64,000 nucleotides of DNA from Sacculina carcini. Taxonomy: Eukaryota > Arthropoda > Thecostraca > Sacculinidae. Below, one piece after another: positions 40,227-50,700 of the stretch. Made by a program: the position numbers and the translations under genes. Within the stretch, counting starts at the first letter, position 1, and each line of letters opens with the position of its first letter. The notes below the pieces were generated by a model, which was given only the letters and a program-made list of their open reading frames with translations, was not told where the DNA came from and ran no database searches. The stretch lies in assembly GCA_916048095.2 (NCBI GenBank), contig OU696570.1, positions 5,881,518 through 5,945,517 on the forward strand, in the 5' to 3' direction.

Positions 40227-41859
40227 TAGGGGTGTCAGAAAATTAACCTAAAAATAAGAAAAAAGAACTTTATTTTCGAGGAAAAAAAACCTAAAAATCA
40301 GAAAAAAGTAACTTTATTTTCGAGAAAAAATAACCTACAAATCATAAAAAAGTAACTTTATCTTCGAGAAAAGGTAACCTAAAAAGTAACCTAAAATAAC
40401 CTATGAGTTTTAATGTTATTATCACTTTTGTATCCCTTTATCACATGTTAATCCCTTTATCACATGTTTATCGCGCCTTTGCTCATTAGTGCGCTATATG
40501 AAATACACGGTTTATTTGTTGTTTGTTTGTGAACATAAAATGTAACCTAATAACCTATAAAAAGTAACCTAAAAATAACCTAACGTTCGTAAAAATAACC
40601 TACTTCAAAAAAGGTCAATTTCTGTTTGCAATTCTGAAGGAGGAACATACACCAGTCCTTCTTTACTATCCTCTTTCCGAGTTGGTACTATTTTTCCACT
40701 CTCTCTCCGATCTGGTACCATTTTTACAACAAAGCACCAAAAGTGACTTAGTAGTATTCGGCTAGCATCGCAAAAAGGAGCATAGCCATCAAAATGCAAT
40801 ATAAAGTGGAAAGCTAATACAAAAGTGAAATACACTAATTGCAAATGTAAATACTTTTAGTAATGGCCACAATAATGTTATTTATATTGTTTCAATGTAA
40901 CTTTATCAAATAGCGCGTAATACGGGTTGACGCTAAATGTGTAAGGATTCAAGAACATTATATTTTGAAAATTTGATTTAACGAATTTCTTCCAGTCCCT
41001 CGCCTCCTGCAAAGGCAGCACATTACATTAGAACGCTAAACCTAACCTAACCTGAAATATATGAAAAATATAGAAACGTTTTTGTGGGTTTTTGATAGAT
41101 TTTATATAAATTAGCATTTTTAATGTTCTTGAATCCTTACACATTTAGCCTAGACACGTACTACGGCGTGTATATTAGTGTGAGCGTAAACACTGCATGT
41201 GTGAATGACTCCCGTCCTCCCATATGTAGCACCCTGTGCTCACAGTCTTATAAATGTCAAACATGGGAAAATGGCGCTATCTCACGCCCTGAAAATCACG
41301 TGATAATTCCTGTTCAAGTAAATACGTACTGTCAAGTGCTACAGTGCAGTATCTGGTATAGAGAGCTCACACATCGTACTATACCACGCTCCAAACATCT
41401 CACGACACCCTCCGGTTCGTGGACATTTCCCAAAATCGAATGCCGCTATCCTGCGTACCCAAAAACGTATAAATATCGAGTAGCACAGATATTAAGGTGA
41501 ATATCAATTGCTAAATCCTAACAGCAGACATTTTTGACATTTCTTGATCTTCAGACCTAATATTCCATCTCTTTTCCTATTTTATCCTCATATATACCGT
41601 TTTTGTGCCTCTTATCTGCAAAAAGTCACCTCACTTTGTGGTAAACTTACCTAATAACAAGAAAAATAACAAAAGGCAACCTGACGATAAAATAGTAACC
41701 AAAAGCATACAAGTAACCTAACGATGAAAAAGTAACTTTTGGTAACCTAATACCCTTTTAAATAATTACCGTACACAACTTTTTCATGCAGTTTTAGGTA
41801 GCTTATGAAAAAGTGACCTTTAGGTGAAAAAGCAACTTGATTAACTTTTGGTAGCCCTA
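40227..41859 (+). mobile_element. hAT-like element, TAGGG-TGTCAAAA family, copy 2
   Basis: 1633 bp, flanked by GTAATGGC at 40219-40226 and 41860-41867 (perfect 8 bp). Same structure as copy 1, enlarged by a nested MITE at 40932-41149. A frame at 41123-41500 crosses the nested insertion boundary, so is probably not a real protein. Confidence 0.9.
40932..41149. mobile_element. MITE with perfect 29-bp inverted repeats
   Basis: 218 bp. The left repeat 40932-40960 begins GCTAAATGTGTAAGGATTCA and is exactly the reverse complement of 41121-41149. It is absent from the same position of the other family copies, which act as empty sites. Superfamily unknown. Confidence 0.88.
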
Positions 41860-41867
41860 GTAATGGC

Positions 41868-42160
41868 TTAGCTGTGTGTGCATGTGCGTGCGTGTTTTTG
41901 TGTTGTGTCCGTCTGCGTGCACGTGCTTGTCTGTGTGTCGTGTGTGCGTGTTCGTGCTGTGTGTCTGTCTGTGTGTGAAATGAAGAAAAAGAAATATATT
42001 GACGCTCAGACGTTAGTATGGAGCGTTGCTCCCGTCAACAACATACTAACAACAACACAATAACATAAAAAAATATGTAAAATTTGTATATGACAATCGT
42101 ATAATAATGACATAACAATAGGACGTGCACGTCATCACGAAGTATACGACAATTCCACAT
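41868..42160. other. Short intervening sequence with GT-rich tract
   Basis: A GT-rich stretch at about 41872-41980; nothing else recognised. Confidence 0.5.
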
Positions 42161-43448
42161 TTAAATTAACTGAACTACATATTTGAGGAATATGGACAGT
42201 TTGTTTACTTCTGGTTTTTTACTCTGCAATCATGAAACAAACTTTTATTTAATGAGTCTTAAATTGAATTTAGCTGGTATGTACTTGTTTCTGAGTTCAT
42301 TAATATACGTATTTTTACACACCATCACCATATGGTATTCATCCCCGATTGCTCTAATTTCACATTGGTCACAAATGCGGTGCTCCCTTGCAATCACGCG
42401 GTACTTGCCCTTAGTTATGAGCAAACGATTATTCCCGGTATACGTAGTTTGCATATCTGTTGACGATTGTTCCTCCTCAATCGTTGAAGATATTCTTCCT
42501 GTCCATACTCCTTGTTGATCCCACGATACATGTTGCATGTTGAGTTGGTGTACAACTTTGTTCTCCACTTACTGATCCGTATATCTCTCAAAGTGCATTG
42601 AGTGAAATACTTGACATGCTGTGGGCCATCGACGTGTTGTGAAATCCACAATCCAGACATGCCACATTCATTACATATCTCCCTAACGGCATCTATCCAC
42701 CGCGACTTATAAGCTCAACAAGTGAACAAATTATGCAAACATATATACATTATATACACTATTATACATTATTATCATACATACATACTACTATTATACA
42801 TATTGTATATATATATACATTATTTCGTAGTCGATCCTGTTAATATTTTACCCAATAATTTATCATCCTTCTTTTTATGCCTATCTCTATTGGATATGTA
42901 CCAAGATGATAGTAGTCGTCACTAGGATGGTACAGTAGCATACTACTGATTTCGTCAGATTTCTCTGCGTGTAAACCTGGAGGTACTCGGTGGTATATAT
43001 ACGCTGATTATCGTGATATCCTTGTCCAGCCCAAGATACAAAGAATTAATCGTCACGGACAACACGGATTCCTACTCGTTCCTCTGCACTTTCCATCTCA
43101 CTTTCAATGTTTTGTATTACACCTAGCAGTATACATCCTGATTGTTTTCTCAGAAATATCACTTCGATTTTTGAATTCAATATTCAAATTATTGAACACA
43201 CTCAATATTTTAACATCTACATTATCACATTTAGTTTCTGATAAACAGATTACGTCAAACTTGTTAATCAAATCCCGAAGTTCTTCTGACAGCAACTTTA
43301 AATTCCGCAAACATTGAGCGATAATACATTTGTTTTCCTACCAAGGTGATCAGGTTCCCTCCGTGATGAGCAAATGCTAATACCTTGTGCTTCAGATTCA
43401 TTTAGTCCGGCGCCGGCAAAATCATATTGCTGCTTATTATCAGCAATA

Positions 43449-43522
<74 letters not shown>

Positions 43523-44330
43523 TATAAGCAATATGCTTATAATATATGAGCAGCAATGCTAAAAAGCAGGTAATTATCGGCCATCTCCTCCATTCTCCAT
43601 CTGTCACTTCCACCAAATGAAGATCTGCTGCACCGTCCATCACATGTCCCCTTCGATTTTGTTGCCAGACCAGAATGTTTCCGTTCCTCGTCGTGACTCC
43701 ATTGAGGTCTTATCTTGTCCTCATCATCTTCAGTATTTCGACTCTACTGCGTGTCATGTCCTCATTCACGTAAACATTCACGTACTTGCATGTTTTTTGT
43801 ATTTAGTTGTTTTTTATTCTTCAACATTCCGTTTCAGTTCTACCTGTGACATAACCTCACTATAGTCGGTATGTTGCCACCGCCTCGCTTCCCTACTCTG
43901 TGCACGTGCGATATGTCCGCTGGGGTCAGCTCCACTCCAATGCCTTCCGCCAGTTGTATGACTTTTGTCTCCAGCTCTTCTTCGTCGTTCGACTCTGGCA
44001 GTCCCACGATGCGCAAGTCATCGCCTCTGCTTGCCTGTTCCATCTTTTCATTCTGGAACTCCATAATTCTTTTCATTCCATCAAGTTTTCCATTGAAATC
44101 ATTTGTAATTGCCACAACTCTTTCCATAGCGCCTGGAAACTCCGCCGACACAGCAGTGCCCTCAATTTGGGTTGTGGCCGCATAAGGGCATTGCACACAT
44201 CCCTCACGGTCTTTGTCAGAACCTTACTATCGTGCAACTCTAACGCCACGTCCTCAATCGCCCCTCTTACTTTTTTCCCATCACACTACGATGCATTTGC
44301 ACACCACACAATTCACTGAACGGGAGCACA
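42160..44330 (-). pseudogene. LINE with ORF1 and partial ORF2, internally deleted
   Basis: Reading the minus strand: ORF1 (44196-43840) carries DDLRIVGLPESNDEEELETK and HRVGKRGGGNIPTIVR, the RRM-type domain of L1-like ORF1 proteins, after a coiled-coil-like stretch. A start of endonuclease follows (about 43390-43120) with NVLSLNVCGI and FDVICLSETKCD. Then comes the C-terminus of ORF2 (42660-42245), with QICKLRI and REHRICDQCEIRAIGDEYHM, a Cys/His tail, in two frames. The reverse transcriptase core is missing between 43100 and 42700, and a TA tract sits at 43451-43515. Confidence 0.8.
43451..43515. repeat. (TA)n microsatellite inside the LINE
   Basis: About 65 bp of pure TA. Confidence 0.95.
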
Positions 44331-44835
44331 CTCGAACACAACCTTTCACAACCACAGTCAAAACAACAATGTGTGTATGTGTCTGTTTGTAAGTCGTTTG
44401 ATTATGAAATACAGTCAGTCAGTGTAGCTTGTATTGTGTGCATTGCGCATCTTGTGGTTATACGAACACCACAAGCCCTCTTGTCTAGCTATTCAGTGAG
44501 TATTACCAGATGCCATCAATAGGTGCGTACTTCATGGATCTCCTACCCCTGACGATGTTATTATCAAAATTTATTAACAAGGTGTAATGATAAGAGTGCG
44601 AACGCTATGTACCACATTACTGCAACTACCACGCACACATCATACAATAAATATGAATAAAATACGCACGCACGCACACATCATACAATAAATATGAATA
44701 AAATTAACACAAAACTCCTACAACATATTAGTATGCAATATGCAGCAACAATAATTCGCAACAAAGAAACAATAAACAAACCAGAGGGTCGTGAGAGTAG
44801 GCTAGTGGGCAAAAGCTAGCTGCTTATCACTATCA
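44331..44835. other. Non-coding stretch
   Basis: Contains a duplicated ACGCACACATCATACAATAA-type segment near 44632-44700. No gene seen. Confidence 0.45.
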
Positions 44836-44843
44836 CTGATGAG

Positions 44844-45806
44844 TAAGGCTGTCAAAAGTTAATCAAGTTAGTTTTTCACCTAAAGACCATTTTTCAGACA
44901 CTTAAAACAACACATAAAAGTTGTGTATGATGATTATTATAATAGTAATTAGGTCACCAAAAGTTACTTTTTCATCGTGACTGGTTACTTTTTTTCTTAA
45001 TGGTTATTTTTATAGATTATTTTTATGTTATTAAGTCACTCGATCAGGAGGTTTGTTACCTGTTTCCAAATATAAACACAAAAACTGCGTAAATCAGGGA
45101 AGAGAGATGGAATATCATGAAGTTCAAGAAATGTCAGATTACTGGCTGTTGAGATTTAGCACTTGTTCTTCACTTCACTCTCTGTACTACTGGCCATATT
45201 CCATATTTATGGAGCGCATCATATTGTGCTTCCATTTTTGAAAATGAAAACATATTCGCGCCTATAACTAAAATAAATAATTACATTAGCAAGGAGTGTT
45301 TTTCACCTTTGCATCAACTTTAAAAATTTTACATTTTGATGGGTATGCTCCAAATTTTGATGTTAGGAAATTGTTGGCGGATTGTTGTAAAAATGGTACC
45401 TAAGCGGAAAGGAGGTAGAATAGAGGGCAGCAGGGTTAAAGGTTGAATGCCTAAGTGACAGCTGCTACACGGGAAGAAGCCGAAGCTTATGAACACACAG
45501 GCGTGCCCCGTGCAGCTCGCTGCCACCGCAGAACCGACCCTCTCCACGCTATGGCGACACATGGATGTAAGACGTATTAGAGAGGGCCACCCCCAGAATG
45601 CATAACACAACACATGACTGACATTTGGTACCATCATTTACTGCTAGGTGGGTCCTCCCGCTTGTGAGGCGGGTGTGCTAACCACTACACCACGGAGTCC
45701 AAGGGACTGGGGTATATCCTCTTGCAGGAGTGCAACCAGAATATTACCTTTCTGAGACAGCATATGTTATTTTAGGTAAATTTTAAGTTACTTTTTGACA
45801 GCCCTA
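44844..45806 (-). mobile_element. hAT-like element, TAGGG-TGTCAAAA family, copy 4 (shortened)
   Basis: 963 bp, ends TAAGGCTGTCAAAAGTTA and (reverse complement) TAGGGCTGTCAAAAAGTA, flanked by CTGATGAG at 44836-44843 and 45807-45814 (perfect 8 bp). The middle is deleted relative to other copies and carries a SINE at about 45436-45700. Confidence 0.9.
45436..45700 (-). mobile_element. tRNA-derived SINE
   Basis: On the minus strand 45700-45645 reads like the 5' half of a tRNA-Val: an A box TGGTGTAGTGG, then CCCGCCTCACAAGCGGG forming an anticodon arm with CAC anticodon. The T-arm/B box is not present. The body (45530-45453) is shared with 20833-20918. Confidence 0.65.
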
Positions 45807-46340
45807 CTGATGAGTTTACAGTGGAGTTACAGATGAGTTTCCTCGTGGAATAGCTGCTATATTCGGTATACAAGTTTTAAACGTTAACCTTTATGAATCT
45901 GGGAATGCGCAATGATTGACAAGGTTCAGATGGAAATCGAGAGATTATATGACATAGATTATATATGTTCTACCATACTGTAATGCTAATATGAGATGTA
46001 TTTAGGCGTTCACGTGCAAAATATTAGAAAATTAAAATTCTGTTTAATTCTGATTTTCATATACGTTGGCTCAGGTCAAGTGTCAATATTTATTATAGAG
46101 TCAGTACTCCAAACAGTTTCTCGTTTCCTATCTTCTATCCAAGAAGGCAGAGCAAGGATGTAAAGATCCCCTCTCTCCAATTCTTGTGATTCAAACGGTG
46201 TTCCACAAGCATTCGGCACGAAAAAAGTAATACAGCGCATTTAATCTTGTAGATATTCGTTGAATAAGTGTGACAACTACTACCATTTGGCTACAAATAG
46301 TTCTTAGAATATATGCCTAATCTGCTATCTGTGTTCCCAG

Positions 46341-47793
46341 ATGCACGAAGCAATGGGTGCGTATACAAAAACCCAATTGGGTAATAATACAATCTACCGA
46401 CACGTTGTCAGACCAAATTACATAATAAACCAAAACCAGAGTAAAAGAATCTGGCATGTTGTAGCTCTTCTGACACCTGATCAGTCAAGTAATACTGAAG
46501 ACGCTCTTCACTCAGAAAATAAGGTTGAAAAAATCTTCCAAGGGCTCAGTCCAGATCTGACGTTGATGGGCATCATCGAATGGAAACAGTATTTCATTTA
46601 TGAAACTCCACCCAATATTAGCCTTGTGAAAGTTCCTGATGGATTCGGTCAATGTAGTACACGAACATGGATTGCTGAGAACATGGTGCTCACCAGTCAG
46701 GACATTGTCATTACTGACCGCTACTATATGCTAGAGCAGGTGAGAAACGGTGTGCCGATATATAAAGGAAGAACAACAGCAATCACAATGTCACCATCCG
46801 GCATTTGGAAAGTCACACATGACGACAATAACCTGGGACGATACGAATACCACTCAAGTCAGCCATCAGATTCGTTAGAAAACGTTTTTGCCTGGAAAAG
46901 ATATGACATTTTGAGAAATCAGTATGACATAACCACCGAATTCTCTTTACATTGCGAGTCAACACGCACCACAAGCGAGCAATGTGACAATAGAACATGC
47001 AACAAATACGCATGCATCACCTTCGACTCATCGCATTATCGCTGTTTATGTCCTTATCAGTTCATCGACGAGCACTGCACACATGAAAATAGATGTGGCC
47101 AGCCACAAGCACTACTCAACGGCAGCATGCACGGAGTTTTCGCCCAGTCAGCACTGTACACCTGTCACTGGGGTTTCAAGCTAAAGGATACCTCTATTTC
47201 GTCATCGGGATGGAGGGCGGATGTAGCGCGCAGTTTTTGTAGCGGTCTCAAGTGGTTCCCGAGCCCACAATGTATACCGGTTGAAGACGAACATTTCGAA
47301 GATCCGTGTATAGCAACATGCGACTTTACCGAGGACTTTTGCGGGTATCCCAATACCGGTATCGGCGAAAAATTCGGCATTGAGAAAAGATTCGTACTGA
47401 GGAAAAAGAACAGAATGTCGTATGCAGTCCTGGCAACAAACAACTCCAAAGTCTCGGACATGATATATATGCAAAGGCTGTATATGTTGACGCAAAACGG
47501 TTGCATTCGTTTACAAGCGAAAATCCAAGGAAACTCAGCTGTATATTTGAACAATAAACATGTGAAACTGGGACGTTTTACAGCATGGAAGAACAATACG
47601 TTCCAATCGCTCAGCGTTGCGATTCAGGGCGGAGACCTGAGACTGTTTTTAAAGGCAGTGGTGCAGGGCAGAATGAGTAGTGTCAGTATACGTCACGTGT
47701 GTGTCAGCCAGCTCATGTGCGAAAAACTGGACGCCATCTTCGATTCAAGAATCGCATCAACTGATGTCAACGAGAAAAATTTTGCAACACCAA
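46341..47793 (+). CDS. Ectodomain exon 1: N-domain, EGF, CCP, MAM
   Basis: The acceptor is TGTTCCCAG|ATG; the ATG is read as internal Met rather than a start, because the paralogous exon aligns through this point. Domains by residue from that Met: N-domain about 75-190; EGF C215-C246; CCP C252-C311; MAM from C327 to about 460. Donor A|GTGAGT, phase 1. Several N-x-S/T sites are present, as expected of an extracellular protein. Confidence 0.85.
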
Positions 47794-50700
47794 GTGAGTG
47801 TCTAAGTAGGAATTCAATTTAACTTATTTCAGTGGATTTTCAACAATAATTTAAGTACAAATTTTTAATTCCATCAAAAATATGCACTCCTCTTTAGAGT
47901 AATCGGCCGCGGTAACAAAAAAGTTACCGCCCGGGGCGGTAACTTTTTACGCCCCTCTCACAACGTATAAGGAGTCAAAAATGTAATCGATCAGTTGTCG
48001 TCAGTTGTGTAATCGATCAGTCGAAATATCCTAAATGAGCCAACATTTTTAACACTGAGAAATTCAATAAATTATATTGTTGAATCAAATGATATGCCAG
48101 ATTACTAGGAACGAAAAAAAACAGAATTCAGATTGATGAAAACACATTTGTACTACTGACCACATGTCCTCACAGGTACTACTGACAACACTACTGACCA
48201 CATCTAACAGGGACCCACCGTTTTGCGCTATCCCGTGAAGTCAACGTAAGCTAAATAGGCTCCGCCCACCGGATTAACCCAGGCGCGGCGAGAGGGATGG
48301 GGCTCCGCTCAGTGTGGTAAGAAAGAGTTTGGGAGCCGTCATTGCAGAGCATGAGTGCAACCCTTCAATTTCGCTGCGCGTTGCTTAGAATTTAGTGAAT
48401 TTCAAGACCAAAAGTAGCCTAGATTGTTCTTGTCGTTTTGACATGACCGTTCGAGCCTTTTTCTAAACATGACTCTTTGACGTGTTTTAGACAGTCTGGA
48501 AAATATAAATATATGCTTATTGATTTAATTGGAGTGTTAATAAAACCCTAGACATTCATTTCTTCACTTCGAATTAGAAATATGCTGGTTTAGCACGATT
48601 TTATGTACTGGGATTCCAATGTTCTCCAATGTACTAATTCAAAAATTACGTTCCGACAAATAACAACTTTTCAAAGATGATTAAGGCTTTTCTAGTGTGC
48701 AATTTTTAATATTTTTGAATTATATCTATCTATTTCGATTCTTGTCTCGCCGACAAAACAATATGAAATATACCTAAGTAACATTTATTATTGCAATATT
48801 ACTTTTTGAAAGTTATATTTATCAAAGCTAATCAACGCACTGTTCAAATATTATTTTTGACAAATGTCTTTTCGTTGTTAGCTTAGGTTAGCTTGGTTAT
48901 GTTAGGTTAGGTTAGGTTGGGTTGGGTTGGGTTGGTAAGGTTAGGTTAGGTTGGGTTGGTTAGGCTAGGCTGGGTTGGGTTGGTGAGGTTAGGTTGGGCT
49001 GGTTAGGTTAGGTGGGGTTGGGTTGGTTGAGTTAGGTTAGGTTAGTTACACTTTCCGCCGTTAGAGAGCGCCAGTATCGCATTGAACAGTGCCTGTTAGC
49101 TCCGCCTCCATTTTTTTAACTCACTTTGGAGCGATGCGCAAATAGGGTAGTATTTGGTATTTCACATAAATGGTGATGCTCATAGCCACCTATACACAAC
49201 GTCTAACACATGCTGAAATCCAACGACAAACGTCACTTGATAATGACAGTTTAAATTAGTATGTTAACATGAGTATTCCCGTTGTAGTCAAAAGTGAACA
49301 CATGCTACAAATTCCACCCTAGAATTATTCTAATCGATATATACATTTATCATATTGGCTGCCCTCTTTCTATGTTGTAACAAGCTTTCATTACTGTCGT
49401 ATGTCGTAACTTGTTGTTGCAGATCCCTTCATTTTCCTACATATGCCTCCATTGAAAACTGCTGTGGTCACTACCGGACAACTATTAGTAAGTTTGTCAT
49501 AAAACTGATTATTTTGATGCTAGGAGTTAACATCCATACCCAACTAAGCAACTCTTGAAATAATGATAGTGAAATTTTTCCAGCTAATTGACGATAGGTT
49601 GAAAGTTGTGACATTGAATATATTTAGCAAATGTATCACAATATTCATGTAATTGATATAAAAATAGCCACATTTTAGACATGCTCAAAAACAGATACAG
49701 TTGAAACTTGAAGTGGAGCAAAGAAAACTAAATCATTTAAACTTTAAGCGGTACATTCTATATATGAATAATTTTCATCATCATAATTCAAACCGTCTTT
49801 GTTGTATGCCTTGAATCAACACCTGACACTACTCGGGAGGGCGCTAAAAAGCGCACATGAAGAAAAATTAATTGTAGTTCTGAGAGGTCCGACACATACC
49901 ATTCTAACACATGTACCGTACCTGAAATGATTCATAGTTATATAGGTTCAATGGGCATTTATCTCAATATATTCTTCAATGGATTCCTCCTTACCGTCGT
50001 TGAATTAGATCAGGGGCGGGCAACCTCCGGCTCGAGAAAGGCCTAGCGTCCGGCACACAACCCTGCTATGTTTTATTATTGCAATCAGACCCGCATACCT
50101 CCCATTAAAAGTAGAGAATAAATTCCAATATATCTGAAGTTTAAAAAAAATTGATCTACTTTTACATTAAATTATTATTATTATTGTCACTATTATATTT
50201 AGTAGTAGTAGTAGTCTGGGATTTCATTTTTCACTCCGGCCCACGACCTCCTTCCAAGAGTCTCATCTGGCCCTCACTCTGAAAAGGTTGCCCGCCCCTG
50301 ACTTATATCTATGGAAACACCGTAATACACCTAATGCTGTTGTAGAAGCCATCCTGCCACGATTCGGCTTTTAAGATGAACGAATCCAACTGATTAAATC
50401 TAAAAATAACTCATGCCAGGTTCACCTGAGTTGAAAATAGTCTGCCCCGTCAACACTACATATCAATTGCTCTGCGACCAAACCAGATGAATCGAGATGT
50501 GTATGTTGTACTTGGCTGTTCATGTTTTTTTCAGCTGCATGGCTCTGTGGGCGGATACACTTTGCTGCCACGCCAGCTCAGCACAATACCAGTTTATAGA
50601 CACAACACTCGACCAGAATATCACCTAGTAAAAAACCTGCACGTATACCCGCAACCGTGGTGTGTGATCAGGCATGCAAAAGGAAACCAGGTCACTGAGA

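Noticed and set aside
41123-41500. 125-codon frame with similar frames near 19028 and 54576
   Set aside because: All lie in the hAT family. This one starts inside the nested MITE and the frame is not kept across copies, so a shared protein is unlikely.
45645-45700. Possible tRNA-Val gene on the minus strand
   Set aside because: It has an A box and anticodon arm but no T-arm or acceptor closure; the adjoining body is repeated elsewhere. It is a SINE head.
50487-50534. ATG with a signal-peptide-like stretch before ectodomain exon 2
   Set aside because: The hydrophobic residues are encoded by a pyrimidine tract ending in CAG, and the paralogous exon aligns only after that CAG. Kept as an alternative start, not as the main model.
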